DNA of 64,000 bases from Limnomonas spitsbergensis (lineage: Eukaryota; Chlorophyta; Chlorophyceae; Chlamydomonadales): assembly GCA_037349105.1 (NCBI GenBank), contig JAYJMM010000063.1, forward strand, positions 124,001 through 188,000, read 5' to 3'. The position numbers and the translations under genes are program-made. Of this stretch, positions 34,898-47,187 are shown in pieces. The notes beneath the pieces were generated by a model. The model was not told where the DNA came from and did not search any database. It saw only the letters and a list, made by a program, of their open reading frames with translations. Numbering within the stretch: position 1 is the stretch's first letter; each line of letters starts with the position of its first letter.

Positions 34898-36739
34898 ATG
34901 GCTTCGCTCTTCGATGGCCTTCCGACCGACATCCTGGAAGTCATTGCAGGGTGAGTGTGCCTCGGCGGGCCTCGGCGGGCCCATCAATTCTCGAAAGAAA
35001 CAGTGCAGCGGCCTTACTTGCTAAAGATATGTGGTGTTCATGATTCAGAATGCTGTCTGCCACAGAACTGGTGAAGCTGGCAAACACGGTGTGTAGACCG
35101 TTCTGATACCATGCTGTCGAAATGTAAAATGTGTGTCCCATTCGCCCTAAACGATCACTTTTCTGAGCAGAGTCATGCTCTCTCCAGCATATGCTCCAGA
35201 TGTGGACAATGTGAAGAATTTGTGAGGATAAGGTAAGGGTTTTGAATGTAGCATTGCCGAGTGCTGACATGCACCAGGGATGCCCGCTTTCCCATCCATC
35301 ACACGGCTAGAGCTGCTACTTCTCCTTCGAAAATTAGAGGCCGCATACATATTGCACATATTGACGAGCTGCTGAAGTCAGTGATTTCTGCAGGTGGCCT
35401 CTCTGCTGTTTTTCCGCCCTTCACGTGCCTGAAAGCTTTCAAGGCAGCTTCTATGTACAGCAGCCATCAAGAAATGTACTGGTGAGCCCATACATATATT
35501 TCACGTCACCCAGTCCAGACTGAGCTTCTGAACATTAATTGAAATGTATGGCACCCATATAAGCAGGCCCCACAACTTAGTTTAACACGTTGCAAACATC
35601 TTGTGTGCAGTAAGCGTAGAGCATTGCCCCAGACTTTGTGGGCGAGGTGGACCTGCTGCACACAGTCACAGCTGCTGCTCGTAAGAAGCTCATCAGGCAG
35701 CAGCCTGAAGCGGCCGTAAAGCAGCTCCGGGCTGTTGGAGCAGGGATCCCACCTGCCAGCCCTGTCACCCTGAGGAGCCTTCAGGGGATGGAATCCCTCA
35801 CCAAGCAAGCTGTGCAACTGTGCATACAAAGCCATATTTTGACCCCCACGTTAAAAATTCTGAACAGCCAAAGTGCACTTATGTAGACATATGATGTGTG
35901 TTGAACCTGAATCTTTTCATTGACGCAGAGGATCCCTTGCTATGGCCTGTTATATTCCAAATACCGGTACTTGGCTCAGTCCAACGCAATTAACATTAAA
36001 CTGCCTTATTTATGTCATCCTCGTTGCATCCAGATGGCCAGCAGTCTACATGAAACCTTGCTGAGGATGCCAGGCTTAATAAAGAGCAGAGAGTACCACG
36101 TTGTGGTCGATGATGTGGCCTGGTGTATTGATCAGAACTCACAGGTGAAAGGGATGGGCACCTAGGTGATCTAAGCAAGGACGATGGGAAGGGATTTTCT
36201 GCCTCGTGTTCTTTTGGCATGCAGCCAGTCTTGCGCCACTCCTATGCTCCCTTACTTCGAATGAGAGTGTAATCTAGAAACAGGAAATCAGCTTTTGAAT
36301 GGCGAACTTGCTGTACTGGAGTGCTATAAGCCACGTACCGGTAACTCTGCCTTTCAAACATGTTTTGCTTGCAGACCGCCTGACAGGATGTTTGTGCATT
36401 CTGCAGGCTCTCATGCAGTTCATGCGGAAGCCATCACACGGCGTCAGTAGATGCAAGGCTGATGGCAAGGGATATCGGAAAGAAGTTGGATACATGCTCA
36501 ACCTGTGCTCTCCTGGGATGGTTCACCAGAGCTTGTTCGACAAACTGGAAAGGTAGCCAAACCATTTCAAAATGTAGCTGTAAATCATGGCACATAGCTT
36601 GCTGATGTACGGTATATGATGTATCCTGATAATCATCTGGATCTTGTGACATGTCATGGCATGTTTTTTCGGCCAAATATTTTGGACGGTAAGTAAACGT
36701 GATGATTTGAATGGCACGTGCAGAGAATGCTTGGCATGA
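34898..36739 (+). CDS. F-box-like protein
   Basis: The first three exons, 34898-34950, 35049-35088 and 35171-35232, join in phase to MASLFDGLPTDILEVIAG, MLSATELVKLANT, then SHALSSICSRCGQCEEFVRI. The start is a recognisable F-box core (LP.DIL..I...L...EL..L). The fourth exon begins at 35278 (DARFPIHHTARAATSPSK) and ends either after SVISA at about 35393 or at 35481; the choice sets how the 35632-35830 segment (DFVGEVDLLHTVTAAARKK) is read. Later exons at 36034-36144 (MASSLHETLLRMPGLIKS) and about 36408-36552 (GYMLNLCSPGMVHQSL) end in FDKLERECLA and a stop at 36739. The target-recognition part is not recognised. An SCF ubiquitin-ligase adaptor role is inferred from the F-box only. The middle of the model is uncertain. 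Confidence 0.55.
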
Positions 36740-37145
36740 CGAAGACCATGTCAGGAGGAGCGTACCGTGCTGGAATTGCACAGCTCTTTTGTCCAGCCGT
36801 GGCGAGCTCTGAAGACGTGCAGAGAGATCAATATTTGCCACTGTCACTTCCCAGCAGGGGCTTACCAGCCTCCTTACTAGTGCTATTCAACTCGGGTACC
36901 AGTATAATCTAGACAAAACGATGTTTAATCAGGATTGAATCAGGCAAAAAGTCTATAACGACACATATTATTGACATTTAATATACAATTACAATGTTTT
37001 AATGATTTGTACAGTCATTGACTGTTTAAACGGGGTATTATGTTGGATATGAAACCTTGCCTTATTCTCTGATTGTTTACAATATAGCAAGGACATCAGT
37101 ACAGGTGGTGCCATGTCCGCCAAAAATGATTGTGACGTCTATAAT
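36740..37145. other. Convergent intergenic region
   Basis: 406 bases between the F-box-like stop and the methyltransferase stop. AT-rich. No gene seen. Confidence 0.5.
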
Positions 37146-39659
37146 TCAGGCCCTGATCCCCAGTACTGCCCGGTGCCGGTGGTCAATCTCGACAGTCGTC
37201 ACCTCCTTGAAGCCGCCTTCCCGCATGCTAGCCTGCAAGACAAGGAAGCCACTTGACCAGTTAGCAACTTTGCATACTCTAAGAAGGCAGGCAGTAGAAC
37301 CGTCAGTGGAAACGGGGCAGAGGATAACAATCATCCACATACCTCCACATCAAAGCTGAAGTATTCATCGCTCCATGGCTCTGTCGACTTCATCTGTGTG
37401 GAGAGATTTTGAAAGAAGCAGTCTCGTTGACACCGAGGGCGGAAGTGCATTGAAGACAAGCAGAGATCTCGGATGACGGTAGGTTTGAGCTTGAAGCAGA
37501 TCAAGCTGATTCAGGACTTGCAGGAAATAAGCACCTACCAGAGTGGCAATGGCAGGAGGAAGATCTTGAATGGTCTTCGATCTGGAAACAGACATGATGA
37601 GGATCCTTTCAGCACGGCCGTCAGCATTGTGAATTGCCATAAAGATCATAGCATTTCATTCGTAGGATTTGGGAAATTGGTTGGCGCTTCCTATGAATGA
37701 AGTGGTAACGAAGTATCCACCGTTATCTAACTTGCAATATATCAGACCACTCAACATATACCAGATATGTGCATGCAGTCATGCACCTGTCAGTCAAGTA
37801 GCAGTGGCGCTGTGCCGTATAAACACAACAGTTAAATAAGCAAGGAGGTGAGAATCTTGTTATGATAACTGTCATGCCAGGTCCTCAAAATACAAGAGGA
37901 GGTACAAACAGAAGCGCTTGACCTGGCTTGACGTATCTCGTATTAAAAGCAGCGTAAAGCTGTCTTGACCTACCTCGGGTTGTTGTCCACAAATGTGAGT
38001 GTGCCACCGGGCTTAACGGTGCGTGCCGCCTCGATAACAAAGTCGCGTATCGTCTGCTGAGGGCACTCGTGAATGACGTACTGGAAGACCAGGGCATCCA
38101 CACTAGCAGGAGCCAGGCCAGAGCGCTCCACCATGCCATGCACATACTTGATGCGCTTCCCAGCATGGGCGTTCTTCCTAAGGAGGGGTCAGCAGGGGGT
38201 CGGCACTTGTGATCACGTATGATGATGATTGACGGGTTATTACGAGTCATGCCGCTAGATCCTGGATCCAAGTATCTACCGACCGGTACTCCAAGAGATT
38301 GCAGTGCAGCTGCATGATCGGTTAGTTAAAATTGCGCCATTAATTCATTTGAATTACATGGACAGCGTGCTGCGGATCTTGTCTGCCTGACCTCTCTTCC
38401 CACTCGGCGACAGCCAGAAAGTAAGGGGACAGGTCCAGTCCCGTGATAGAGGCTGAGGGGAACTGCTCCGCCAGCCATCTCGTGCTCATGCCTGTGCTAC
38501 ACCCGACGTCCACAATGGTCTCCGGCGCCGCCACACCATGCTGCGAGGAGAAGTTCTGCGGCAGCGTTGTAAGAGGCACTGAAACCATATCTCATCATTT
38601 ACAGCAGGGCGGATCAGCCGATGGGCAATGTGCTGCTGCTCCCCTCTTTGTCATTTGCACCGGTTTCCTATTATACAAAACAGGTACATACCAGAGAAAA
38701 AGAACAGTGCACGCTGCATGCATATGGCTTATGGTACAGCTATCCGATTGCGTATTTTCCTGCTGCTGCTGAGCCAGTGAGCATGCAACCCATACCTTGA
38801 TAGCATCAGATGCCCCACGGACCATCCTCTGATGCGCAGCCAAGGGCGTGAGGGATGGGTCCAGCTTGCCGAATGCCCGGAGGGCAACGGCATACGATGC
38901 CGGCTCCACTTCAAAGGCGGCCAGCCTGAGAGAATCGCAGCAGCCAGGCTGTGACAGGGCTCTGACTTTGTGGAGAAACATCAGGCAACTAGCCCACCAC
39001 ATCTCATGGAGGGGACGCGACGTGATGCAAAGTGGCAGACGCCACTTCGCATCACATTTTGATAACGACTGAACAATCTTGGACTCTCATGACTTGATGA
39101 CTAAGTTACGAGTCATGCCAAGCATCAATCATTAGGCATTGGAGCAAGGAAAATCGCTTCGCTCTCATGTGCATGCTGATGGCACCGGTCCTCACCAGCT
39201 GAGATTCCCATCATCGTAAGCGTGGAAGGGCTTCAGGTAGTAGTCGGGGTATTGCATGTCCTTCTGCTCCAGCTCTAACTTGATGGTTTCAAGCTGAGAG
39301 GGAATCAGGACCAATCGGTGGGCTAAGTGAGAGGCATGCGTGTTCAGGGACAGTCCCGATGGCTAAACGACAGGAATGTGTGGAAAATATTAGGAAGGCG
39401 TGAACCAGGGGTCTGAGCATTGAACCTGATAACCTTTTTGAGGGCCCGGGCTTTGCGACGAATCATGGAATCAGAGTGGTTGGCTTGGAGCATGACACTG
39501 CAAAAGGGCTGCAGGCTGCAAGCTCCCATAGAATCAGAATCAAACCGCCGGAAGGGGATTTATGTGCCGGGAGGCCAACCCTCTCACCTCACTGATGGTT
39601 TGCATGCGAGCCACATGTCCGTCCCAGTCTACGCCGTTGCTCATCGCTGTCTTCTTCAT
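37146..39659 (-). CDS. SAM-dependent methyltransferase, class I, plant-type
   Basis: Eight exons, 39659-39588, 39293-39196, 38925-38796, 38555-38392, 38177-37974, 37581-37539, 37393-37343 and 37232-37146, give 282 codons in phase. Motif I is TIVDVGCSTGMSTRWLAEQF, followed by the acidic GLDLSPYFLAVAEWEER. Motif II/III regions are VDALVFQYVIHECPQQTIRD and ARTVKPGGTLTFVDNNPR. Upstream, YYLKPFHAYDDGNLSWLAAF is typical of a plant/algal group of small-molecule methyltransferases. The substrate is unknown. The ATG at 39659 is the best-supported start, but a 5' exon could exist: the 39854-40141 minus-strand open stretch is Ser/Ala-rich and leader-like. Confidence 0.85.
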
Positions 39660-40655
39660 TTGATCTTTCGCGAGGAGCTGGCGTGGAAAGGAGGAAGAGT
39701 TTGAGAGGAACACAAAAGGGCCACACCCTATCTTGCTATAGCATGGAGAATGGCGAGCAGTATGTGCCCTCTGTCCATGCGCAACAAACCTTCATGAGGC
39801 TGAACATCCAGGGCGTGCTGATGGCCCAGTTCGCCATGCGGGATGGAATGCTATCACCTGCGGCCGTGTAGAGGTGATTTGTTGCAGGCACACAAATTCG
39901 ATAAATGAGAGCCTCGGTGTTTTTGAAACGATTCGGCTGACATTGACAGCTCTATGCTCAGATGGGGGGCGTTGGAGGTGAGGGAGGAGACAGCAGGTGG
40001 GGCACCAACGCTCTTGCTGTGGCTCTCTCCAGCAGCTATCCTGAACGCCCATGCTGACATGGATTCTGCCTCAGGATAGGTGACTCCATTCCGCCATGCA
40101 GCATGCACCTCCAAAACAGGCCACAGAGGCAGTAGCGTCACCTGTCCATGCTGGTTTTGAGGGGGAAGCCGCTGTGGCCAGGACTCGAACTGGTGTCCGA
40201 GATGGTCCGCGGACGCCGCGCACTGATCCTTGCACCTGGTTTTTTAACATCCTCGTGCAAATCACCGTTGAGAAGTTTGTTGTTTATCTGAGAGCCGACC
40301 GACCGGCGCTGAAGTTGCAATAGTCAGTAAATTTTTTGATACTGGAATGGCACACAATTTAGCGAGGCTACACGCTCACGTCCGAATACTGTGAAGCGAA
40401 GCGACGAATCCATGAGACGGAATCTAGGCAGGCCCAGAAAGTGCGACCTGTGATGAAAAGTAAATCTCTGTCAGGTCACAGAACTTTGCTCGCAGCTGCC
40501 CAGAAGCAGCCGCTCGAAATTCCCGGGGGGAATTCCCGTATTAACGCTTTTTACAAAGGCTTATGATTCTTCTTTTGCTCTATTCTGATTGGCGTGCCCC
40601 TCATCTTCACCTCTCTCCTCCTTCTGGTTTTTCAGGCTTGGCGACCTGCAGCGGG
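39660..40655. promoter_or_regulatory. Divergent intergenic region, methyltransferase / SGNH hydrolase
   Basis: Nearly 1 kb between divergent start codons. It may include an unassigned 5' exon of the methyltransferase (39854-40141) and an ORF upstream of the hydrolase (from 40563), which is in another frame and is not supported. Confidence 0.4.
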
Positions 40656-42613
40656 ATGGTGACAGTTGGTGCCATTCGGATCCTTGCCTTCGGAGACTCC
40701 CTGACAGAGGGTATTTTGAGCAATGTTGGATACGCCCCCATGTACCCCTATGCCAACCAGCTGCAACTCCTAGTTCAGGCGGAGTACCCGACAGCTCAGG
40801 TACAGTATTGCGAGTGCAAGACCAACATTACCACCCAACAGGACTTAGCACATCCTGATAGGTGACGTAATGCTGGTCGGGATGCTTTCTACGCGCCTTT
40901 CCTGTTGGCTGTGATACAGGGCCCCCAGGCAAATCATGCATGTGACGGCTAGGACCTGCACTGCATTACCGTTGTCAGCCCTCCAGATACCACACGGCAT
41001 GCATGCTAGCCTTACAGGATCGCAAGGAATCAAGAGAGCTCTGATCTCGATGTGATCTTGAGCCACTGAGCCACCCTTCATATGAAGATATGGTCCCATT
41101 CAGTCCCTTGATGGTGACTGTCGGGCAGTACGCAGAAGGAGGCGTACCAGAATTGATACAATATGAGGGGGGCAGGAACATGGATTCGGCCATCTAGACA
41201 GGGGGGGGAGGATCGCTTGGCGGGTATGCACAGTTTTAAACAGGAGGGCACACACAGCCTGCATGCTCCCGGCAGGTGGACCACAGCGGAATAAGCGGGG
41301 AGCGTGTGTTGCCGTCAATGCAAACCAGGCTGGAAAAGGAACTCAGCCAGGCACAGGCACAAGGGATCAGGTATGACTGTATTAGCATTGCTGTCATGCG
41401 TAAATCAGATTGCGGGCTGGACGTATGACACCTTCATGTCACTTGTCGTGGTATTATTGCCCCGAGCTTTCTCCCCGGCCCCTCATTTTGATAGGTACGA
41501 CTGGGTGCTCCTCCTTGCGGGCATTAATGACCTCTGCTACGAAGTGGACGGTGCAACTGTCTTTCAGGGTTTGATGCACATGTACCAGGCAGGTCATGGG
41601 AGAGGTTAAATTAGAGTTGCAGCAGGGCCTGAATTTATTGATAATGCAGGCAAGGAATCCTGTAGGCTGTGGCACTTTGTGATTCCCTTCATCCTTGACA
41701 TGGATCCAGGCAGTGTTCATTATGCACACTAGTGCAGTACAGGAAGCCACACAAATGGAACAATACGGCCAGTTGGGAGAGCTGTTGGAGACAGTTATGC
41801 TTATTTTAGAGGATGGGTGGAAAAACCTGGGGAGAACATTGGCAAAGATTAGAAAATCTTCTCATGCATGTTTTAAAGAGGGGAGGAAAACCTGGGGAGA
41901 ACGTTGAAGCACGCAAGGACACCGTAGGTACACCTCCGATTTTCCCTTGGTTCTTCTTTTTAGGGATAACCTTGGGTAACCCTAGCCGGAAACGGATCAA
42001 CAAAGGAAAAACTCTTTGCCCTCATTTGTAGGTCAGCCGCTCCTCTTGCACACAGATATGTTCATCAGGTCTCACCACTCGTGTCCATCTCTGCTCTGAT
42101 GTGCACCTGCAGACGGCCAACAGGTTCGGCGCCCGCGTCATGGCTATGACCTGCTTGGAGAACAGGGGTTCTGTGGCCCGCGCAAAGTATAGCATAGAGA
42201 TTGAGCGTGAGCGTCAGGGACTCAATGCCCACATCAGGGAATACTGCGCAAAGCACCAGACAGGACCACAAGGGGCGGTGCTGCTGGACATAGGTGATGC
42301 ACTCGTGGCATTATATGCATTTTGAATTTTGGATGAGCTTGTTTGCTTCATGGCCATGTCGAAAATTGTGTTGTAGTAGGGCTGATATTTTTTAGCATGC
42401 TCATTATATTGCATCCTTATCAACTTTCAACCACGTGTATTTCCTTCAGATAAACTGCTGCCGTATGTCAGCTTGGAGACAGAGGGGAGGCGCCTAGAGT
42501 TCTTCTCTGACGGCCTGCACTTGACCAAGAAGGGATATGACACGTTGGCGAAACTGGCATTTCATGCTCTGAAACCGCAGATGGCGCGGGAAGAATCTAA
42601 CTTGATGTCATAG
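40656..42613 (+). CDS. SGNH/GDSL-family hydrolase (esterase/lipase-like)
   Basis: Exons 40656-40799, 41276-41370, 41495-41588, 42113-42293 and 42450-42613 give 225 codons in phase. Block I is RILAFGDSLTEG (catalytic Ser), block II is ISGERV (oxyanion Gly), block III is LLLAGINDL (oxyanion Asn), and block V is FSDGLHLTKKGYD (catalytic Asp and His). All four are present and correctly spaced. The third intron only keeps phase if a GC donor (CAG|gcaggt at 41589) is used; the nearest GT donor four bases later breaks the frame. No signal peptide is evident at this start, so the protein is probably cytosolic. The substrate is unknown. Confidence 0.85.
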
Positions 42614-43614
42614 GAAATAAAAACGTCAGTGATAAGATGAGGCTACCCAAACCGAATTCTACCTATTGCTCTACAACTCCATGTGTGTTTTGTGCTGATT
42701 TACTATCTTAGGCAGCACGGTCAGATTCAGCTGCTTGTCCTTGCCACTTCTTGGCCACTTGACCTTGATTGACCAAATTAGCCTGTGGTTCCAGCTGCCG
42801 CGGTGGACCACTACACTCACTGTTTCACTGCGCTATAGCAGGCAATTTCCATAGGTTTAATCCTTTTCGCTATTCAGATGCATGAATTCTCAGATCAGAC
42901 TACTGGTGTCTGGAAGATGTGAGAATCTCTTCCAACTCGCATTGAGTGTTAGCCAGGAGAAGCCACCAGGATGATTGGATTGGCAGAGGGTCCCAGGGGA
43001 TGACTAGGTTCCTGGGTGTCCCACCTTGCCTAGGGGATGTAGATCTGTAGGGCAGGTTGTGAAAAACCTTCATGAAACTTGAGTCCACTCCATGAGGCAA
43101 AGTTAAAAAAATGCACGACAATAATGGACCCTCCTGAGCGGTAGCAGACAGTTAGACATCTGCCTGGGCTCGCATGGCGGTCAGCTGAAGTTCAAAGCTG
43201 CTACACTTTCATTTCAAATGGCGCTTGATATTAAAATATCCTGCCACCCACCCCTGGCCTGGATCTACCTGCCTAGCCCGCTTTTCAGTTGACATCTGGT
43301 TGGCGGGAATGGGCGATGGGCGACTTAAAGAAAGAGGTCGAGCTCATGGAGTTTCTACTGATTGCATGTCCTCAATGATCTTACCTATATTTGGCTTATT
43401 TGGGACAACAAGTGTACCATGTCTGCATACAAGCCGCGCTGTAGACCAGCTGTAGAAAGAGAGTACAAAACTCCCCTGACATGGCGTGCTGTTGACACGG
43501 TTTCTCCCCTTCAACTCACCACTCAGAGACGGAGCTTGTTCCCCGGATTTTTAGCTTAATTCAAACATAACGACCGGTGCGAAACCGATTCTGTGGCCGA
43601 CGAGTTACCTGGCT
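42614..43614. other. Intergenic region, 1 kb
   Basis: Between the hydrolase stop and the PP2C start, both on the plus strand. No exon or repeat is clear. The promoter of PP2C should lie near 43500-43614 (contains cgaccggtgcgaaaccgatt). Confidence 0.5.
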
Positions 43615-46600
43615 ATGTCGCTGGCTGACTTGTCGAGTCGGGAAACCTCGTTTGAGCTGGATTCATTCGAATGGCACAACAGCATGGCAAAGTACCTATG
43701 CAGCGGATGCGCCACGCAGTGCGGCAGCAGATACGGCACTCTGAACCAGGTGAGAGCTGACACTTAACCTCTCTGGCCAGGAGAGCTCATCTCATCGTCT
43801 ATGTATCCACCAGCACCTCCCAGTGCCTTCTACATCATTACAGCATAACATGCATCATATGGGTATTGCGCACATCTCTCAGTTCTAGCTTTGCTGCCAG
43901 TGTGCCCCTGTGCTGACTTTCAAACATGCCATGCAGGGCTGCAGTGTGTTGCAGGAGATTCATCCCTGTGGATTTACCCCTGTATCCGTGCAGGAGGTGC
44001 ACCCCTATGCTGACTTACGAACACGCCATGCATGCCATACAGGACTACTGTGTGTTGCAGGAGTTGCCTCCCTGTGGATTTACCCGTATACCCGTGCAGA
44101 GGTGCACCCTTGTGCTGACTTACAAACCCGCCATGCATGCCATGCAGGACTACTGTGTGGTGCAGGAGATGTACACACCGGCAGAGATCCCCGAGAAAGG
44201 AAAGCAGGTCTACATTGCAGCCATTTGCGATGGTGAGGCATGTTTGTCTGAGACCATTTATACCTGGGCCCTGGCAAATCTGCCGGTGTGTAGATGACAG
44301 CCTGGGAGTATCAGAAGGGGGGGGATCCATGGCTGAAATCCACTTGATTAGGCAACACTGCCTGATCTGTCTTGCACACAAAGCTCTGTGTCTCCTGGTC
44401 TCCCCCATTCACGATTTACGTAATGAGCCTCGATATCGTGGCCCTTTTAATTCCCGATTGCGACGACATCCCCCCCCGCTCCGCTTGCCTGTTCAGGGCA
44501 TGGTATCCTTGGTGACAAGGCCGCCCTCTTCTCAGGCAAGGCCATGATTCGCTCCTTGTACGCGGGTTCCCTGCGGAACAAGTCCCTAGCTAAAGTGCCC
44601 ATGAAGGAGCTGGAGGCTGAAATGAGGGTGAGGCCCCGGGGCAAACTTATAGGCTGTGCATGACCCGCAGAAGGCGCAGACCCACTCTGAGCTGAGCCAG
44701 AGGACCCGTTGCTGCTTGTCCTGGTCTCTTCATGCTGCCATTGTGCCATATGAAAGGGGATAAGCTTCTGATACACTATCATCTGCAGCAACGTGTCAGC
44801 TCATGATAACTTGCCCTCATATACTGTTGCAGTTGGCCTTCCAAAAGGGCCACGCCGCCGCTTTATCGGTGTATAACAACCCACCCAAGACTGTCGAGTT
44901 CCCCAAGAAGTCGAGCGGGCCTGCGGTCATGCTCCCGTACTGCTTGGTGCTTGTTGCCGGCCTGGCCATCTACCGATGTACGGGCTGCAGAGCCGTCAGA
45001 AGTAGCAACGGATCCATTGCTCCTTCTGAGATACCTCCGGTTGCGCCTGCAGAACAGGCGTTTGATCAAAGGGTGCGTGATTGAGCTAGCCACGCGCCTT
45101 AAGCCCATCATGTCGCTGGGGCTGGCGCGTGAACTTGCAGGGGTCTGGGTGCTGTGGTGCACGTTTCAGGGGTCAAACTAAACAAGCCAACCTGTCAGGA
45201 ATGGGTATAATTACGAGCTGCACTGCCACTACAACATCTTGTATAAGATGTCCTAGTGGCAGTGCAGCTCGAACTTATTAATATCTTTGCCCGGTCTCAC
45301 GGTCTGTGTTCTATCCTGAATTGTCGGCCACCAACAGCATCTCTGCCCACCGTCCGACTTGTGTCATTCCCTGAGCATCCCTCAGAGCGTCCGCCCATCC
45401 TGCCTCACCCCCTCTGGTACACCTATTACCACAGGGACCGGAAAAAATGCTTGAGTGCGGCTGCACCGCAACTGTGGCTGTGGTGCAAGGCCGAAGACTG
45501 CTGCTGGCTGATGTGGGCGACAGCTCAGCGGTCCTCGGATCCTGCGTGGGGGTGCTGCCGGGTGCTCCGGTTGGATCCTGCGAGGCTGGGCGCTGCCACT
45601 TGGTGGCGGAGGTCATCACGGAGCGGCACTACGGCCTTAATGCTGCAGAGGCGGTACGGGTACGGGACGGATACGCGCATTGCTCCAGGATGCTGGAGGA
45701 TGGCTACCTTAAGGTGTGGCTCGGCCAGCGCCCGGCGCCCCTGGTGGGGTTGCAGCTAGGTGGGAGGGAGCAGGCGCTTTCAGGCCTGGATGCACCTAGG
45801 GGTGGCTCTCTAGGGCAATCTTGCAGCCTATATTTCTATGACATCCTGTGCAGGCTCATGGTCCCAGTGGGACTTCTGTCTGGAAGCTGCTTCCCACCCT
45901 CAACTCTGCGTACAGGTCATCGAGGGGCACTTGGCCGGTTACGAGCTGGCAGTGACACGGGCGCTAGGGCACAAGCACCTGGAGCGCCACGGTGTCATCA
46001 GCGAGCCTCACGTCCTGATCCGGGACTTAGAAGCCAGCCACTGCTGCCTGGTAGGTGATCTTTAACAGGGATGTAACAGGGATGCAACAGGGATGTAACA
46101 GGAATGTAGCAGGCATGCAATAGGGATGTAACAGGGATGCAACAGGGATGTAACGGGGATGCAACAGGGATGTAACGGGGATGCAACAGGGATGTAACAG
46201 GAATACAACAGGGATGCAACAGGGACGTAACAGGAATACAACAGGGATGCAACAGGGATATAACATGGATGCAACAGGGAAGCAACAGGGATGCAACAGG
46301 GATGTAACAGGGATGCAACAGGGATGTAGCAGGCATGCAATAGGGATGCAACAGGGATGCAACAGGGATGTAACAGGGATGCAACAGGGATGCAACAGGG
46401 ATACAACAGGGATGTAACAGGGATGCAACAGGGATGTAACAGGGATGCAACAGGGATGTAACAGGGATGCAACAGGGATGCAACAGGGATGTAACAGGGA
46501 TGCAACAGGGATGTAACAGGGATGCAACAGGGATGTAACAGGGATGCAACAGGGATGTAACAGGGATGCAACAGGGATGCAACAGGGATGCAACAGGCAT

Positions 46601-47187
46601 GTAACAGGGATGCAACAGGGATGCAACAGGGAAGCAACAGGGATGTAACAGGGATGCAATAGGGATGCAACAGGCATGTAACAGGGATGCAACAGGGATG
46701 TAACAGGTATGTAACGGGGATGATATCAAGCAAGCAAAGCAGGGGGGTGTACATATGTTTGTACTGCTGCTCGAGCTATCCGTTGGAGAGCTGTGGACGG
46801 ACTTTGAGCATTCAGGAGTCATCTCGATTGTGTTTTGTTTTCCTGCCCAATTTCGATTCATAACTTCAAAGCATATCGTGCACGCCAGTGGGTGACTTCC
46901 TCAATTAAAAAGTTATGCTGCACAATATATTTTTAACTCCTTGACGCTTGCATTCCTCCTGCCTGTCCCTCCCCTTGCCCGGCTGCTCCTGCCAGGTGCT
47001 GGCCTCCGATGGTGTGTGGGACGTCATGACGCCAGAGGAGGCCGTGCGGCATGTCATGATGTCTGCTGGGCAAGGGAAGACGGCCAAGCAGGCAGCACAG
47101 GCGCTGGTGCAGCAAGCGGTGGAGCTGGGGATGGCTGGGCCGCATGCTGAGCAGGACAACACCTCAGCAGCAGTGGTGTACCTGTGA
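43615..47187 (+). CDS. PP2C-family serine/threonine phosphatase
   Basis: Seven exons, 43615-43749, 44148-44232, 44497-44627, 44833-44946, 45435-45713, 45916-46050 and 46996-47187, give 356 codons in phase. Metal-binding motifs: NQD at the first splice junction (LNQ|DYCVVQE), CDGHGILGD, LASDGVWDVM, and AEQDNTSAAVVYL with the terminal Asp. Also LECGCTATVAVVQGRRLLLA, DVGDSSAVLG and LAVTRALGHKHLERHG. GDSS replaces the usual GDSR/GDSA. It is a Mn/Mg-dependent protein phosphatase; the location is not indicated by any leader. Exon 2's acceptor and start occur three times in tandem upstream (see repeat at 43900-44160). Intron 4 contains a foldback and intron 6 an 11-bp minisatellite. Confidence 0.92.
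43900..44170. repeat. Tandem triplication of PP2C exon-2 acceptor and start
   Basis: Three copies of a 105-106 base unit. Each contains ccatgc(c)atgcag or ccatacag followed by exon-like sequence. The exon starts would be at 43937 (GCSVLQEIHPCG), 44043 (DYCVLQELPPCG) and 44148 (DYCVVQEMYTP). Only the third runs into the rest of the exon; the first lacks the metal-site Asp. Confidence 0.85.
45214..45271. repeat. Near-perfect foldback in PP2C intron 4
   Basis: Arms cgagctgcactgccacta (45214-45231) and tagtggcagtgcagctcg (45254-45271) are exact complements. A second inner pair, acatctt/aagatgt, surrounds a gtat loop. Overall 25 paired bases with one 2-base internal mismatch. Confidence 0.95.
46064..46722. 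repeat. 11-bp minisatellite in PP2C intron 6
   Basis: About 60 copies of atgcaacaggg / atgtaacaggg with few variants. On the minus strand the unit contains no stop codon in any frame, so three overlapping ORFs of more than 200 codons arise; they are artefacts of the repeat. Confidence 0.97.

Noticed and set aside
40170..40250. Possible minus-strand tRNA around a B-box-like agttcgagtcc
   Set aside because: T-stem pairing is poor, and no A-box or acceptor stem could be found.
44901..45084. Extension of PP2C exon 4 past the TTG|gtgctt donor
   Set aside because: The frame stays open for 45 codons, but the downstream exon (GPEKMLECGCTATV) joins in phase only from the 44946 donor.
46027..46861. 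Long minus-strand ORFs rich in Cys/Pro/His repeats
   Set aside because: They are the stop-free translation of the 11-bp minisatellite in a PP2C intron; several frames are open at once.
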